Assembly: GCA_025455505.1 (NCBI GenBank)
Contig: JALOMK010000083.1
Span: 1 to 8,265, forward strand
DNA: 8,265 nucleotides
Direction of reading: 5' to 3'
Origin: Bacteroidales bacterium
GTDB taxonomy: Bacteria; Bacteroidota; Bacteroidia; Bacteroidales; VadinHA17
The notes below the pieces were generated by a model. It did no database searches, had not been told where the DNA came from, and saw nothing but the letters and a program-made list of their open reading frames with translations. Positions 1 through 5,556 of the stretch are shown here, piece after piece (position 1 is the stretch's first letter; each line of letters opens with the position of its first letter). The position numbers were made by a program, and so were the translations under genes.

Positions 1-2
1 GT

Positions 3-65
3 CTTAATAACGAAGCTGCAGCAATGCTGTCTGCTTTTTTATTTGAATTAAAGAAGCTATTTTAG
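3..65 (+). CDS. Possible C-terminal end of an upstream gene (partial)
   Basis: The frame opening at base 3 stays open from the window edge to a TAG at 63-65 and would encode about 20 residues that look like an amphipathic helix rich in Ala, Leu and Lys (ending ELKKLF). It is on the same strand as the dehydrogenase gene and would end 36 bp before it. Twenty codons are too few to assign a family or to exclude chance, and another frame is also open for 16 codons from base 1. Treat it only as a candidate gene tail. Confidence 0.25.
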   Translation, partial: LNNEAAAMLSAFLFELKKLF

Positions 66-70
66 CATTG
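43..70 (+). promoter_or_regulatory. Candidate Bacteroidota-type promoter for the SDR gene
   Basis: TTTG at 42-45 lies 17 nt upstream of TAGCATTG at 63-70, which matches the Bacteroidota -7 box TAnnTTTG except for one base. The distance to the ATG at 102 would leave a leader of about 25 nt. The match is imperfect and overlaps the possible upstream gene tail, so it is only a candidate. Confidence 0.28.
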
Positions 71-101
71 CGATAATATCAGTAACCTTAAATGTTGTTT
101 C

Positions 102-920
102 ATGAAAAATCGTTTTAAGGATAAGGTTGTTATTGTAACCGGAGCCTCATCGGGAATAGGAGAGGCTGTAGCCCGCGAATTCGCCCGACAGGGTTCACGC
201 GTAGTTTTGGCCGCCCGCTCGGAAGAAAACCTCAGGAAGATACGTGATGAGATAATCGCAGCGGGAGGCGAAGCTTTCTGTGTGAAGACAGATGTAAGCA
301 GCGAGGAGGAATGCAGGAGACTTGTTGAAAAAACAGTTGAGAAATACTCAACTGTAGACATTCTTGTAAATAACGCCGGAATATCAATGCGTGCTGCCTT
401 CTCCGATGTTGACCTGAAGGTGCTTCACAGGCTGATGGATGTCAATTTCTGGGGTACCGTCTATTGTACAAAGTATGCCCTTCCCTATATCGTGGAGCGA
501 AAAGGCTCACTAGTTGGCGTCTCATCGATCGCCGGTTTTCACGGCCTGCCAGGCAGAACAGGCTACTCGGCATCGAAATTCGCAATCCATGGTTTCCTTG
601 AAACAATCAGGATAGAAAACCTCAAAAAGGGCCTTCATGTGATGATTATAGCTCCCGGCTTCACGGCAACAGAAATCAGGAAGCATGCTCTGCAGGCTGA
701 CGGAAGTGAACAGGGCGACTCTCCGCGTGACGAAAACCATATGATGTCCGCGGAATACGTTGCAAGATGGGTCCTGAAGGGTATAAGAAAGAAAAAGAGA
801 AACAAGATTCTGACCTGGGAAGGAAGGCTTACTGCCCTCTTCCAGAGGATAGTGCCGGCTTTTGTAGACTGGGCCTACTATATCGAAATGTCAAGGGAAC
901 CTCAATCCCCCTTAAAATAA
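102..920 (+). CDS. Short-chain dehydrogenase/reductase (SDR), classical type
   Basis: This 272-residue protein is a complete classical SDR, an NAD(P)-dependent oxidoreductase with a Rossmann fold. Visible landmarks are the cofactor motif TGASSGIG at residues 13-20, Asp65 in the TDVS segment contacting adenine, NNAG at 90-93, Asn115 in DVNFWG, the catalytic Ser142, Tyr155 and Lys159 (YSASK), and the PG turn at 185-186. Arg39 just after the second strand (LAARS) favours NADP(H) over NAD(H). The C-terminal 50 residues contain a basic patch (RKKKRNK, 229-235) followed by a hydrophobic, aromatic stretch (about 243-262). This could dock the enzyme on the membrane, as in lipid- or steroid-type SDRs. 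The substrate cannot be read from sequence. The ATG at 102 fits the family N-terminus. It lies 66 bp before the DUF4252 gene and need not be functionally linked to it. Confidence 0.95.
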   Translation: MKNRFKDKVVIVTGASSGIGEAVAREFARQGSRVVLAARSEENLRKIRDEIIAAGGEAFCVKTDVSSEEECRRLVEKTVEKYSTVDILVNNAGISMRAAFSDVDLKVLHRLMDVNFWGTVYCTKYALPYIVERKGSLVGVSSIAGFHGLPGRTGYSASKFAIHGFLETIRIENLKKGLHVMIIAPGFTATEIRKHALQADGSEQGDSPRDENHMMSAEYVARWVLKGIRKKKRNKILTWEGRLTALFQRIVPAFVDWAYYIEMSREPQSPLK

Positions 921-986
921 TCTGTAATATTCCCGCCTCTCGTGCGTCATGGTATTGAAAACAATATTCATTAAAACTATTTTACC

Positions 987-1487
987 ATGAAAAGAATAGC
1001 ACTATTTGCCGGACTTGTTTTAATTGCTGTAGTTTCCAGCGGACAAAAAGCTGTTGATGCCCTGTTCGATAAGTACGGGAACAGAGATGGTTTTGTAACT
1101 GTCACGATCAGCGGTGACATCCTGAAATTCGCCGCTTCAATGGACGAGGACGATGATCTCGATTTCCTTCCCGAGAAGATCACAAACATTAGGATACTTG
1201 CACAGGACGACGATGCAGGGGATGTTGAGAATTTCAATAGTCTTTTGAGCAGGGAACTTGATCTGGATGCTTATGAGGAATTCATGAGCATTAAGGAATC
1301 GGATCAGACCCTAAAAATACTTGTCAGGACCGAAGGCACCCGTATAAGGGAATTTCTAATGTTAGCAGGGGGGAAAGACAATGCATTGATTCAGATAAAT
1401 GGTGACATAACAAGGGCGGAGGCAAAGAGAATCTCAGAACATGCAAAAAAGCACAGGAGTCTGAGCCTTATCTCTGAGCGCCGTTAG
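987..1487 (+). CDS. DUF4252 domain-containing exported protein, copy 1
   Basis: A 166-residue protein with an N-terminal signal peptide (residues 1-19, cleavage probably before Gln20) and a DUF4252 body. The diagnostic segments are FDKYGNRDGFVTVTISG near 27-43, IRILAQDD near 68-75, a YEEFMSIKE segment near 96-104, and a C-terminal FLMLAGG...IQINGDI part (123-141). An acidic cluster (EDDDLD, 54-59) is specific to this copy. DUF4252 proteins are small periplasmic or outer-surface proteins of Bacteroidota with no proven biochemical role, and they are often encoded beside ECF sigma factors, as here. The gene starts 66 bp after the SDR gene and ends 45 bp before the sigma gene. It is a paralogue of the protein at 2605-3132: the same segments recur in the same order. 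It may sense or report envelope status to the sigma/anti-sigma pair, but that is an inference. Confidence 0.9.
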   Translation: MKRIALFAGLVLIAVVSSGQKAVDALFDKYGNRDGFVTVTISGDILKFAASMDEDDDLDFLPEKITNIRILAQDDDAGDVENFNSLLSRELDLDAYEEFMSIKESDQTLKILVRTEGTRIREFLMLAGGKDNALIQINGDITRAEAKRISEHAKKHRSLSLISERR

Positions 1488-1498
1488 CTACTGTGAAC

Positions 1499-1506
1499 TA
1501 TCTTTG
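1499..1506 (+). promoter_or_regulatory. Candidate -7 box upstream of the ECF sigma gene
   Basis: TATCTTTG is an exact match to the Bacteroidota -7 element TAnnTTTG and sits 26 nt before the sigma-factor ATG, in the short gap after DUF4252 copy 1. No TTTG or TTG is seen at the expected -33 distance, so it could be a chance match. If real, it gives the sigma gene a promoter separate from that of the first DUF4252 gene. Confidence 0.3.
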
Positions 1507-1532
1507 ATGTTTAATTTGCCGCAGGCCGATTG

Positions 1533-2075
1533 ATGAATAAAACCGAGTTCGGCGATCTTGTCCGTAATTCTGCCCGCAGGATTTATGGATACGCCTACCG
1601 CTTCCTCCGAAACCAGGAGGAGGCGGAAGATGCCGTTCAGGAAATATTTCTGAGGCTGTGGAACATGAGGGATAAGCTTTCCGGTTACGACAGTATTGAT
1701 GCGCTGGCCACGACAATGACAAGGAATTACTGCATCGACAGGCTGCGGCGTCTTAAAAACAAAACTCATGATTTATATAGCTCTGACAATGTGTCTTTTA
1801 TATCAACCGAAACCCCTTACGAAGTAGTGGCTAACAAAGAATCAGACACCATACTTCGCAGCATAATTTCGACACTGCCTGATAATATGCGGAGCATCCT
1901 GGTGATGAAAGAGATCGATGAGCTGTCGTATGATGAGATCGCTGACATTACGGGTCAGTCGCTGAATAACCTGAGGGTGATTATTGCCCGCGCAAGAAAG
2001 TACGTGAGAGATGAATTCAATAAGATTCATTATGAAAGAAGAGTACATAAAAAAGCTGCTGGAGAAATACTATGA
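1533..2075 (+). CDS. RNA polymerase ECF-type sigma-70 factor
   Basis: A 180-residue extracytoplasmic-function sigma factor that would direct RNA polymerase to a dedicated promoter set. Region 2 spans about residues 8-75, with the signature EEAEDAVQEIFLRLW at 29-43 and the basic recognition part TRNYCIDRLRRLKNK at 63-77. Region 4 spans about 112-162, with LPDNMRSILVMKEIDELSYDEIADITGQ followed by the helix-turn-helix recognition part (LNNLRVIIARARKYVRDE). The ATG at 1533 is preferred over the in-frame TTG at 1530, which would only add one Met. The last 14 or so residues, rich in Arg and Lys, come from the 44 bp overlap with the next gene and are not part of the conserved fold. The overlap suggests translational coupling to the probable anti-sigma factor. 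No regulon promoter could be identified within the window. Confidence 0.95.
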   Translation: MNKTEFGDLVRNSARRIYGYAYRFLRNQEEAEDAVQEIFLRLWNMRDKLSGYDSIDALATTMTRNYCIDRLRRLKNKTHDLYSSDNVSFISTETPYEVVANKESDTILRSIISTLPDNMRSILVMKEIDELSYDEIADITGQSLNNLRVIIARARKYVRDEFNKIHYERRVHKKAAGEIL

Positions 2076-2592
2076 GGGGAATACATCCCTGCAGGAAGAC
2101 CTGTTGCTGAAGGAATTCTTCAGCACCGGGAGTCCAGCCGGTTTCGAGACAGAAAGCGAGATCTTCATGCATTATTCCGCCATGAATGCCTGCACAGAAC
2201 CTGATGCCGGCTTCGAGGGCAGGATCATGCAAAGGATATTGGAAGCTGAACGACCTTCAGCCGGTATGAAGCGCTACCTCATGCCCCTGGCAGCAGCTGC
2301 AGCATCTGTAATAATAATTGCAGGAAGCTGGTTCCTTTTCAGTCAGAGATATGAAAGGGCAGATACCTTCAGCGACCCGGCGATAGCCTATGCTGAAACA
2401 ATGAAGATTCTGTACTCTGTATCAGTGCAGATGAACAGGGGCGCTGAAGCGATGGAGCCAGTTTCGCGGTTTGATGCGGTTACACGCAGGAGCATCGATG
2501 CAATCAGTGAGTCATCTTCAACTATCGACAAAAGCCTGAGAATACTGTCGAAAGACTATGACAGGCAGAATGACACAGGGAAAAACAAATAA
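2032..2592 (+). CDS. Single-pass membrane protein, probable anti-sigma factor
   Basis: A 186-residue protein that starts inside the sigma gene (44 bp overlap). The ATG at 2032 gives the N-terminus MKEEYIKKLLEKYYEGNTSL, a form common in Bacteroidota anti-sigma-like proteins (helix, then a short EGxTSL turn, then an acidic helix). An upstream in-frame ATG at 2011 would add seven residues and fits this pattern less well. One transmembrane helix lies at about 82-104 (PLAAAAASVIIIAGSWFLF), leaving an 81-residue cytoplasmic N-terminus and an 80-residue periplasmic C-terminus with heptad-like helical content. It has only one Cys (Cys54) and no HxxxCxxC zinc motif, so it is not a canonical zinc-binding anti-sigma factor, and it does not look like FecR. 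The role is inferred from topology, overlap with the sigma gene, and position between two DUF4252 genes. Confidence 0.8.
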   Translation: MKEEYIKKLLEKYYEGNTSLQEDLLLKEFFSTGSPAGFETESEIFMHYSAMNACTEPDAGFEGRIMQRILEAERPSAGMKRYLMPLAAAAASVIIIAGSWFLFSQRYERADTFSDPAIAYAETMKILYSVSVQMNRGAEAMEPVSRFDAVTRRSIDAISESSSTIDKSLRILSKDYDRQNDTGKNK

Positions 2593-2604
2593 ATCAAAGA
2601 TATC

Positions 2605-3132
2605 ATGAAACGATCAGTATTCTTTTTGCTAATAGCGATGGCCGGAAGCACAGTCCTGGGCCAGTCTGCTGCGATTGAAGCAATGTTCGACAAGTACGGG
2701 GAAAGAGAGGGATTCACGGTTGTCACGATCTCTGGTAAGATGCTGAGCATGTTCTCAGGGCAGGAAACACGCAGCGACCAGGCAGGGAACATTATTGGAA
2801 GACTGAAGTCTGTAAGGATACTCACGGTGGAGGATTCATTGCTCAACAGGAACATAAACTTCTATACCGAACTTTCTAAACAGCTAAATCTTTCTGTTTA
2901 TGAGGAACTTATGCTTGTAAAGGAAGGACCTGACATAACCCGCTTCCTCATCAGGCAGAAAGGAGATATCATTACCGAACTTCTTGTTATAACTGGCGGG
3001 CCAGGCGGAAACTCACTGATTTCGATTACCGGAGACCTGGATATCAGGAGCATCGCAAATCTTTCCAGGGAGATGGGAATGGAAGATCTTGAGAAACTTG
3101 AAAATATTGAAAAAAAAGACAAAAAAAACTGA
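2605..3132 (+). CDS. DUF4252 domain-containing exported protein, copy 2
   Basis: A 175-residue exported protein with a signal peptide (residues 1-19, likely cut before Gln20) and a DUF4252 body. It aligns through its length with the protein at 987-1487: FDKYGEREGFTVVTISG at 28-44, VRILTVED at 70-77, YEELMLVKE at 99-107, and LLVITGG followed by ISITGDLDI at 126-147. The middle region differs: it lacks the acidic cluster of copy 1 and has a Gly/Pro-rich turn (GGPGGN). It follows the anti-sigma gene by only 12 bp, so it is almost certainly in the same operon. The C-terminus is a charged Lys/Glu tail encoded partly by two runs of eight A (3110-3117 and 3121-3128). Its function is unknown. It probably acts in the periplasm or at the outer membrane with the sigma system. 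Confidence 0.9.
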   Translation: MKRSVFFLLIAMAGSTVLGQSAAIEAMFDKYGEREGFTVVTISGKMLSMFSGQETRSDQAGNIIGRLKSVRILTVEDSLLNRNINFYTELSKQLNLSVYEELMLVKEGPDITRFLIRQKGDIITELLVITGGPGGNSLISITGDLDIRSIANLSREMGMEDLEKLENIEKKDKKN

Positions 3133-3225
3133 TCTCTTCCGAACTGAACTGAACATTTCCCCAGGCTTGTTTCATTATTTATTGCCTAAAAACTGACATA
3201 TTCCCAAATTACTTACTGTTTGGTA

Positions 3226-3254
3226 TTGACAGTTCTCCGTATTGGGTGTATTTT
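3226..3254 (+). promoter_or_regulatory. Candidate promoter upstream of the YtxH-like gene
   Basis: The 182 bp gap between DUF4252 copy 2 and the YtxH gene holds TTGACA at 3226-3231, a 17 nt spacer and TATTTT at 3249-3254. This matches a general sigma-70 promoter with an exact -35 box. It lacks a clear TAnnTTTG -7 box, which would be more usual in Bacteroidota, although TTTG occurs at 3219-3222. Transcription from it would leave a leader of roughly 50 nt. It is the only sizeable gap before a long same-strand gene run, which makes a promoter here likely even if these exact boxes are wrong. No clear hairpin terminator for the preceding operon was seen. Confidence 0.4.
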
Positions 3255-3314
3255 TATTCTGCCTATATCAACCGGATTGTAACTTAAGATAAGCAGACAG
3301 AAATATACACCACT

Positions 3315-3572
3315 ATGAAATCACTTGGTTCATTTATGACAGGGTTACTTGCAGGTGCGGCACTCGGAGGCATTATAGCACTGCTGTATGCACCTCAGAG
3401 CGGAAAGGAGACCCGCGACAAGGTCAGGCAGAAATTTGCGGATCTTGAGAAAGAGCTCGAAGACCTTAAGAGCAAGTCGGGACAGAAGTCGGCGAAGGTC
3501 AGAAGCGATATAGCCAGCAGGCTATCAGAACTCAGGGAGGAAATTGACAAACTTTCGAAGGAAGTTTCTTAG
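3315..3572 (+). CDS. YtxH domain-containing small membrane protein
   Basis: An 85-residue protein of the YtxH family (general stress, gas-vesicle-protein-like). Residues 5-26 form a Gly/Ala-rich transmembrane helix (FMTGLLAGAALGGIIALL), followed by the family signature LLYAPQSGKETR at about 23-34. The rest (35-85) is a highly charged coiled coil with Lys/Glu heptads. In known relatives the helix anchors the protein in the inner membrane with the coiled coil in the cytoplasm, and expression often rises under stress or in stationary phase. Here it is the first gene after a promoter-sized gap and is followed 11 bp later by a holin-like gene, matching the pairing of YqjD/ElaB-type and YqjE-type proteins in enterobacteria. 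The molecular role is not established. Confidence 0.92.
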   Translation: MKSLGSFMTGLLAGAALGGIIALLYAPQSGKETRDKVRQKFADLEKELEDLKSKSGQKSAKVRSDIASRLSELREEIDKLSKEVS

Positions 3573-3583
3573 TTAATTGACCC

Positions 3584-3940
3584 ATGATTGAAGATTTCAG
3601 TAACCTGAAGGATGATATTCAGGAATATTTGGAAGTTAAGCTTGATCAGTTCAGGCTTCAGCTGGCTGAGGCCATTTCACGCATAATAAGCAGTTTACTG
3701 ATTGCCGTCATTGCCGGATGCATTGTTTTCCTGTTATTATTGTCGCTGTCTGTTGCTTCAGGATATTTCTTTGCGGATCTTCTTGGCTCACCTGCATTGG
3801 GCTTCCTCTGTGTGGCTGCATTCTATGCCATTTTGCTGGCTCTGTTCCTTGTTTTCCGGCGACATATTGTCGAACGTCCGGTTATACAGCTGGTTATTCG
3901 CCTTATATTCAATAAAGCAGGGGGAGATGAAACAAAATAG
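3584..3940 (+). CDS. Holin-like (Phage_holin_3_6 / YqjE type) inner-membrane protein
   Basis: A 118-residue protein with an amphipathic N-terminal helix (residues 3-35), two long transmembrane helices (about 37-65 and 70-92) joined by a tight turn, and a short basic-to-amphipathic tail. This layout and length match the Phage_holin_3_6 superfamily, which includes the chromosomal protein YqjE. Despite the name there is no sign of phage genes nearby, so a lysis role is unlikely. It is more likely a membrane-organising or stress protein working with the YtxH-like neighbour. The start at 3584 gives MIEDFSNLKDDIQEYLEVKL, typical of these proteins. Its end overlaps the next gene by 14 bp. Confidence 0.85.
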   Translation: MIEDFSNLKDDIQEYLEVKLDQFRLQLAEAISRIISSLLIAVIAGCIVFLLLLSLSVASGYFFADLLGSPALGFLCVAAFYAILLALFLVFRRHIVERPVIQLVIRLIFNKAGGDETK

Positions 3941-4169
3941 TAATTTCCGCTATTCGGGGATATCCTCGTTCAGGGATCTGCAGACCGAAAGAAACAGGCT
4001 TGACCTGAAAGGTAAACTGGCGGAGGCAAAGATCAGGATGAACCTATACCGTATAAAAGAGGTGTTTTCGCTGTCAAAAATCGTCCCTTCCCTGATAAGC
4101 GATCTCGGGATGCCCCGTTTGTCAGAAATCATCGAAATGCTCATAAATAGCAAAAAGACTGATATATGA
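3927..4169 (+). CDS. Small hypothetical protein, YqjK-like by position
   Basis: An 80-residue protein starting at the ATG at 3927, inside the end of the holin-like gene, with a purine-rich AGCAGGGGGAG directly upstream. The frame is open farther upstream (to 3702), but that part is out-of-frame reading of the holin-like gene and is Cys/Leu-rich nonsense. The protein is basic and mostly helical (a DLKGKLAEAKIRMNLYRIKE helix around 26-45) with no clear transmembrane segment. I do not recognise a family. Its place after a YtxH gene and a YqjE-like gene resembles enterobacterial yqjK, but I see no sequence motif that proves homology. Its stop overlaps the next start as ATGA. Confidence 0.75.
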   Translation: MKQNSNFRYSGISSFRDLQTERNRLDLKGKLAEAKIRMNLYRIKEVFSLSKIVPSLISDLGMPRLSEIIEMLINSKKTDI

Positions 4170-4693
4170 AAAAACGGTTGCGGAATTTTCTGAAACTGGC
4201 TTTGGTTCTGCTTCCGTGCCTTGCCTGGGGGGAATCGCTTTACTCCCAAGGCAGGTTTTCAGCCAGCGCCGGCTGGGGCTATTACGAACTCACGAATATC
4301 GGGATCCAGTGGAACTATTCGGAGATATCAACCCTGTCGCTTTATGCAGGTTACAATTTCGGAACGAACGACAGGACAAGCTGGTCTGCCGGACTTTCAT
4401 TCGACCAGACATACCGCAAACCCCTCTTCTGGAAAATCAAGGCAGGCTATTCCCTTGGTGCCATATACTGGTCTAATGACGATGATCTCTATCATTTCAC
4501 TAACATATCGCTTCCGGTTATGCCCTTGCTGGCATATCCTGTGTCGCCGGTGCTGACTCTCAGAGTCGAGGGCGGAGTTATATTTACAGCGGTCCTTGAA
4601 TCAGACAGAAAACAAAATGTTGAGGCCGGGTATCCCGAACATGTAAATGGCAATGTCAGGTTAAGTGTAATTTATAAACTAGGAAAGAGATGA
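4166..4693 (+). CDS. Small beta-barrel envelope protein (probable outer membrane)
   Basis: A 175-residue protein with a signal peptide (about residues 1-28, KLALVLLPCLAWGESLYSQ), followed by alternating hydrophobic/polar strands rich in Tyr, Trp, Gly and Ser, such as FSASAGWGYYELTNIGIQW (31-49), LSLYAGYNF (57-65), SWSAGLSF (72-79), IKAGYSLGAIYW (91-102) and LRVEGGVIFTAV (132-143). Spacing suggests about eight strands, as in small OmpA/OmpW-like barrels. The C-terminus is VIYKLGKR rather than a terminal aromatic residue, so the last strand ends a few residues before the stop. It overlaps the upstream gene (ATGA, 4166-4169) and the downstream phosphodiesterase gene (ATGA, 4690-4693), so its expression is tightly coupled to both. 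The specific function is unknown. Confidence 0.8.
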   Translation: MKKRLRNFLKLALVLLPCLAWGESLYSQGRFSASAGWGYYELTNIGIQWNYSEISTLSLYAGYNFGTNDRTSWSAGLSFDQTYRKPLFWKIKAGYSLGAIYWSNDDDLYHFTNISLPVMPLLAYPVSPVLTLRVEGGVIFTAVLESDRKQNVEAGYPEHVNGNVRLSVIYKLGKR

Positions 4694-5526
4694 AACACAA
4701 TTTGCTTATAATACTGATCATTGCCTTTATTAGTACCGGCGGATGCGAAAAAATCAGCTACCTGCCGGATAATCCCATCGCGGGTATCCCGACGAAAATA
4801 TTAATGCACCGTGGTTGCGGATTCAACGAGGATTTTATTCCGAACACTCTTCTTGCAGCCGAATACGGACTTAGTGTGCTCGACGGCGTGGAACTTGATA
4901 TACAGATAAGCAAGGATGGTACTCTCTGGCTTGACCATGATAATGAAGTGCATGATTGCGATGGGAATGTTGTAGGCTGCTTTCAGACTCTTACCGACGC
5001 CCAGATCGAGTCGTACTCAGTCTGCGACGGAGTGGAAAGGTATAACACTGTCGAAAGCGTATTTCAGCTTATGGCTGCTGAATATCCTGCTTCATACATC
5101 TCGCTCGATGTCAAGGGACAATACTGTGAGATAGCCAATACCCGCGAAATGATGAACCTTATGGCCGATGCAGTTCTTTCGCTTGTTGAGGAATATAACC
5201 TGGAGAAAAGGGTTCTCGTTGAATCAAGCTCTCCGGAGTTCCTTGAGGTGATGTCGGACCAGTCAATTGTGGGACAATGCTTTATTACATTCGGCGATCT
5301 GGATAAAGGTCTTGACAACGCAGCGGCGACAAAATGCAGGGGAGTATCGCTGGAATACGGAATAGAGGAGTTGAACGCCGATGTAGTCGATCTTGTTCAT
5401 CAAAAGGGTTACGGACTTGTAGTCTGGATCGTGAATGAGCCAGAGGATATAAAAAAAGTCTGGGATTCAGGACCTGACTTTATAGAAACCGATGTTGCCG
5501 ATTTCAAGGACTATATAAGTAAATAG
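4690..5526 (+). CDS. Exported glycerophosphodiester phosphodiesterase (GDPD) family protein
   Basis: A 278-residue GDPD-fold (TIM-barrel) enzyme, expected to hydrolyse glycerophosphodiesters to glycerol-3-phosphate and an alcohol with a divalent metal. Seen residues: His40-Arg41 (HRG), Glu68 and Asp70 in GVELDIQISKDG, the second catalytic His83 in LDHD, the strand SLDVKG with Asp140 and Lys142, and the C-terminal block VVWIVNEPEDIKKVWDSGPDFIETD (244-268) typical of the family. Two departures occur: the usual PENT element reads IPNT (50-53), losing its Glu, and the usual acidic Glu before the Lys of the third metal strand is Asp140. The N-terminus is a signal sequence ending STGGCE; Cys19 may be lipidated, but the lipobox is weak. 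It is translationally coupled to the upstream barrel gene. It may recycle phospholipid head groups in the envelope; the actual substrate is unproven. Confidence 0.92.
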   Translation: MKHNLLIILIIAFISTGGCEKISYLPDNPIAGIPTKILMHRGCGFNEDFIPNTLLAAEYGLSVLDGVELDIQISKDGTLWLDHDNEVHDCDGNVVGCFQTLTDAQIESYSVCDGVERYNTVESVFQLMAAEYPASYISLDVKGQYCEIANTREMMNLMADAVLSLVEEYNLEKRVLVESSSPEFLEVMSDQSIVGQCFITFGDLDKGLDNAAATKCRGVSLEYGIEELNADVVDLVHQKGYGLVVWIVNEPEDIKKVWDSGPDFIETDVADFKDYISK

Positions 5527-5556
5527 AAATTTAACCTGCACCTAACCGGATTAAAA

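Noticed and set aside
21..71. Inverted repeat GCAATGCT (21-28) and AGCATTGC (64-71) as a terminator
   Set aside because: The 8 bp arms are separated by 35 nt with no following T-run; too weak to call a terminator.
955..983. TTGAAA, 17 nt spacer, TATTTT upstream of DUF4252 copy 1
   Set aside because: The spacing is good, but the -10 box ends 4 nt before the ATG, so transcription would begin at or inside the gene. Not supported as a promoter.
3702..3926. Upstream extension of the 80-residue gene (open from an ATG at 3702)
   Set aside because: This part lies wholly inside the holin-like gene in another frame and translates to a Cys/Leu/Trp-rich sequence unlike a real protein; the start at 3927 fits the overlap pattern.
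3584..3940. Holin-like gene as a sign of a prophage
   Set aside because: No endolysin, integrase or structural phage genes are nearby; the family includes chromosomal YqjE-like proteins, which fits the YtxH neighbour.
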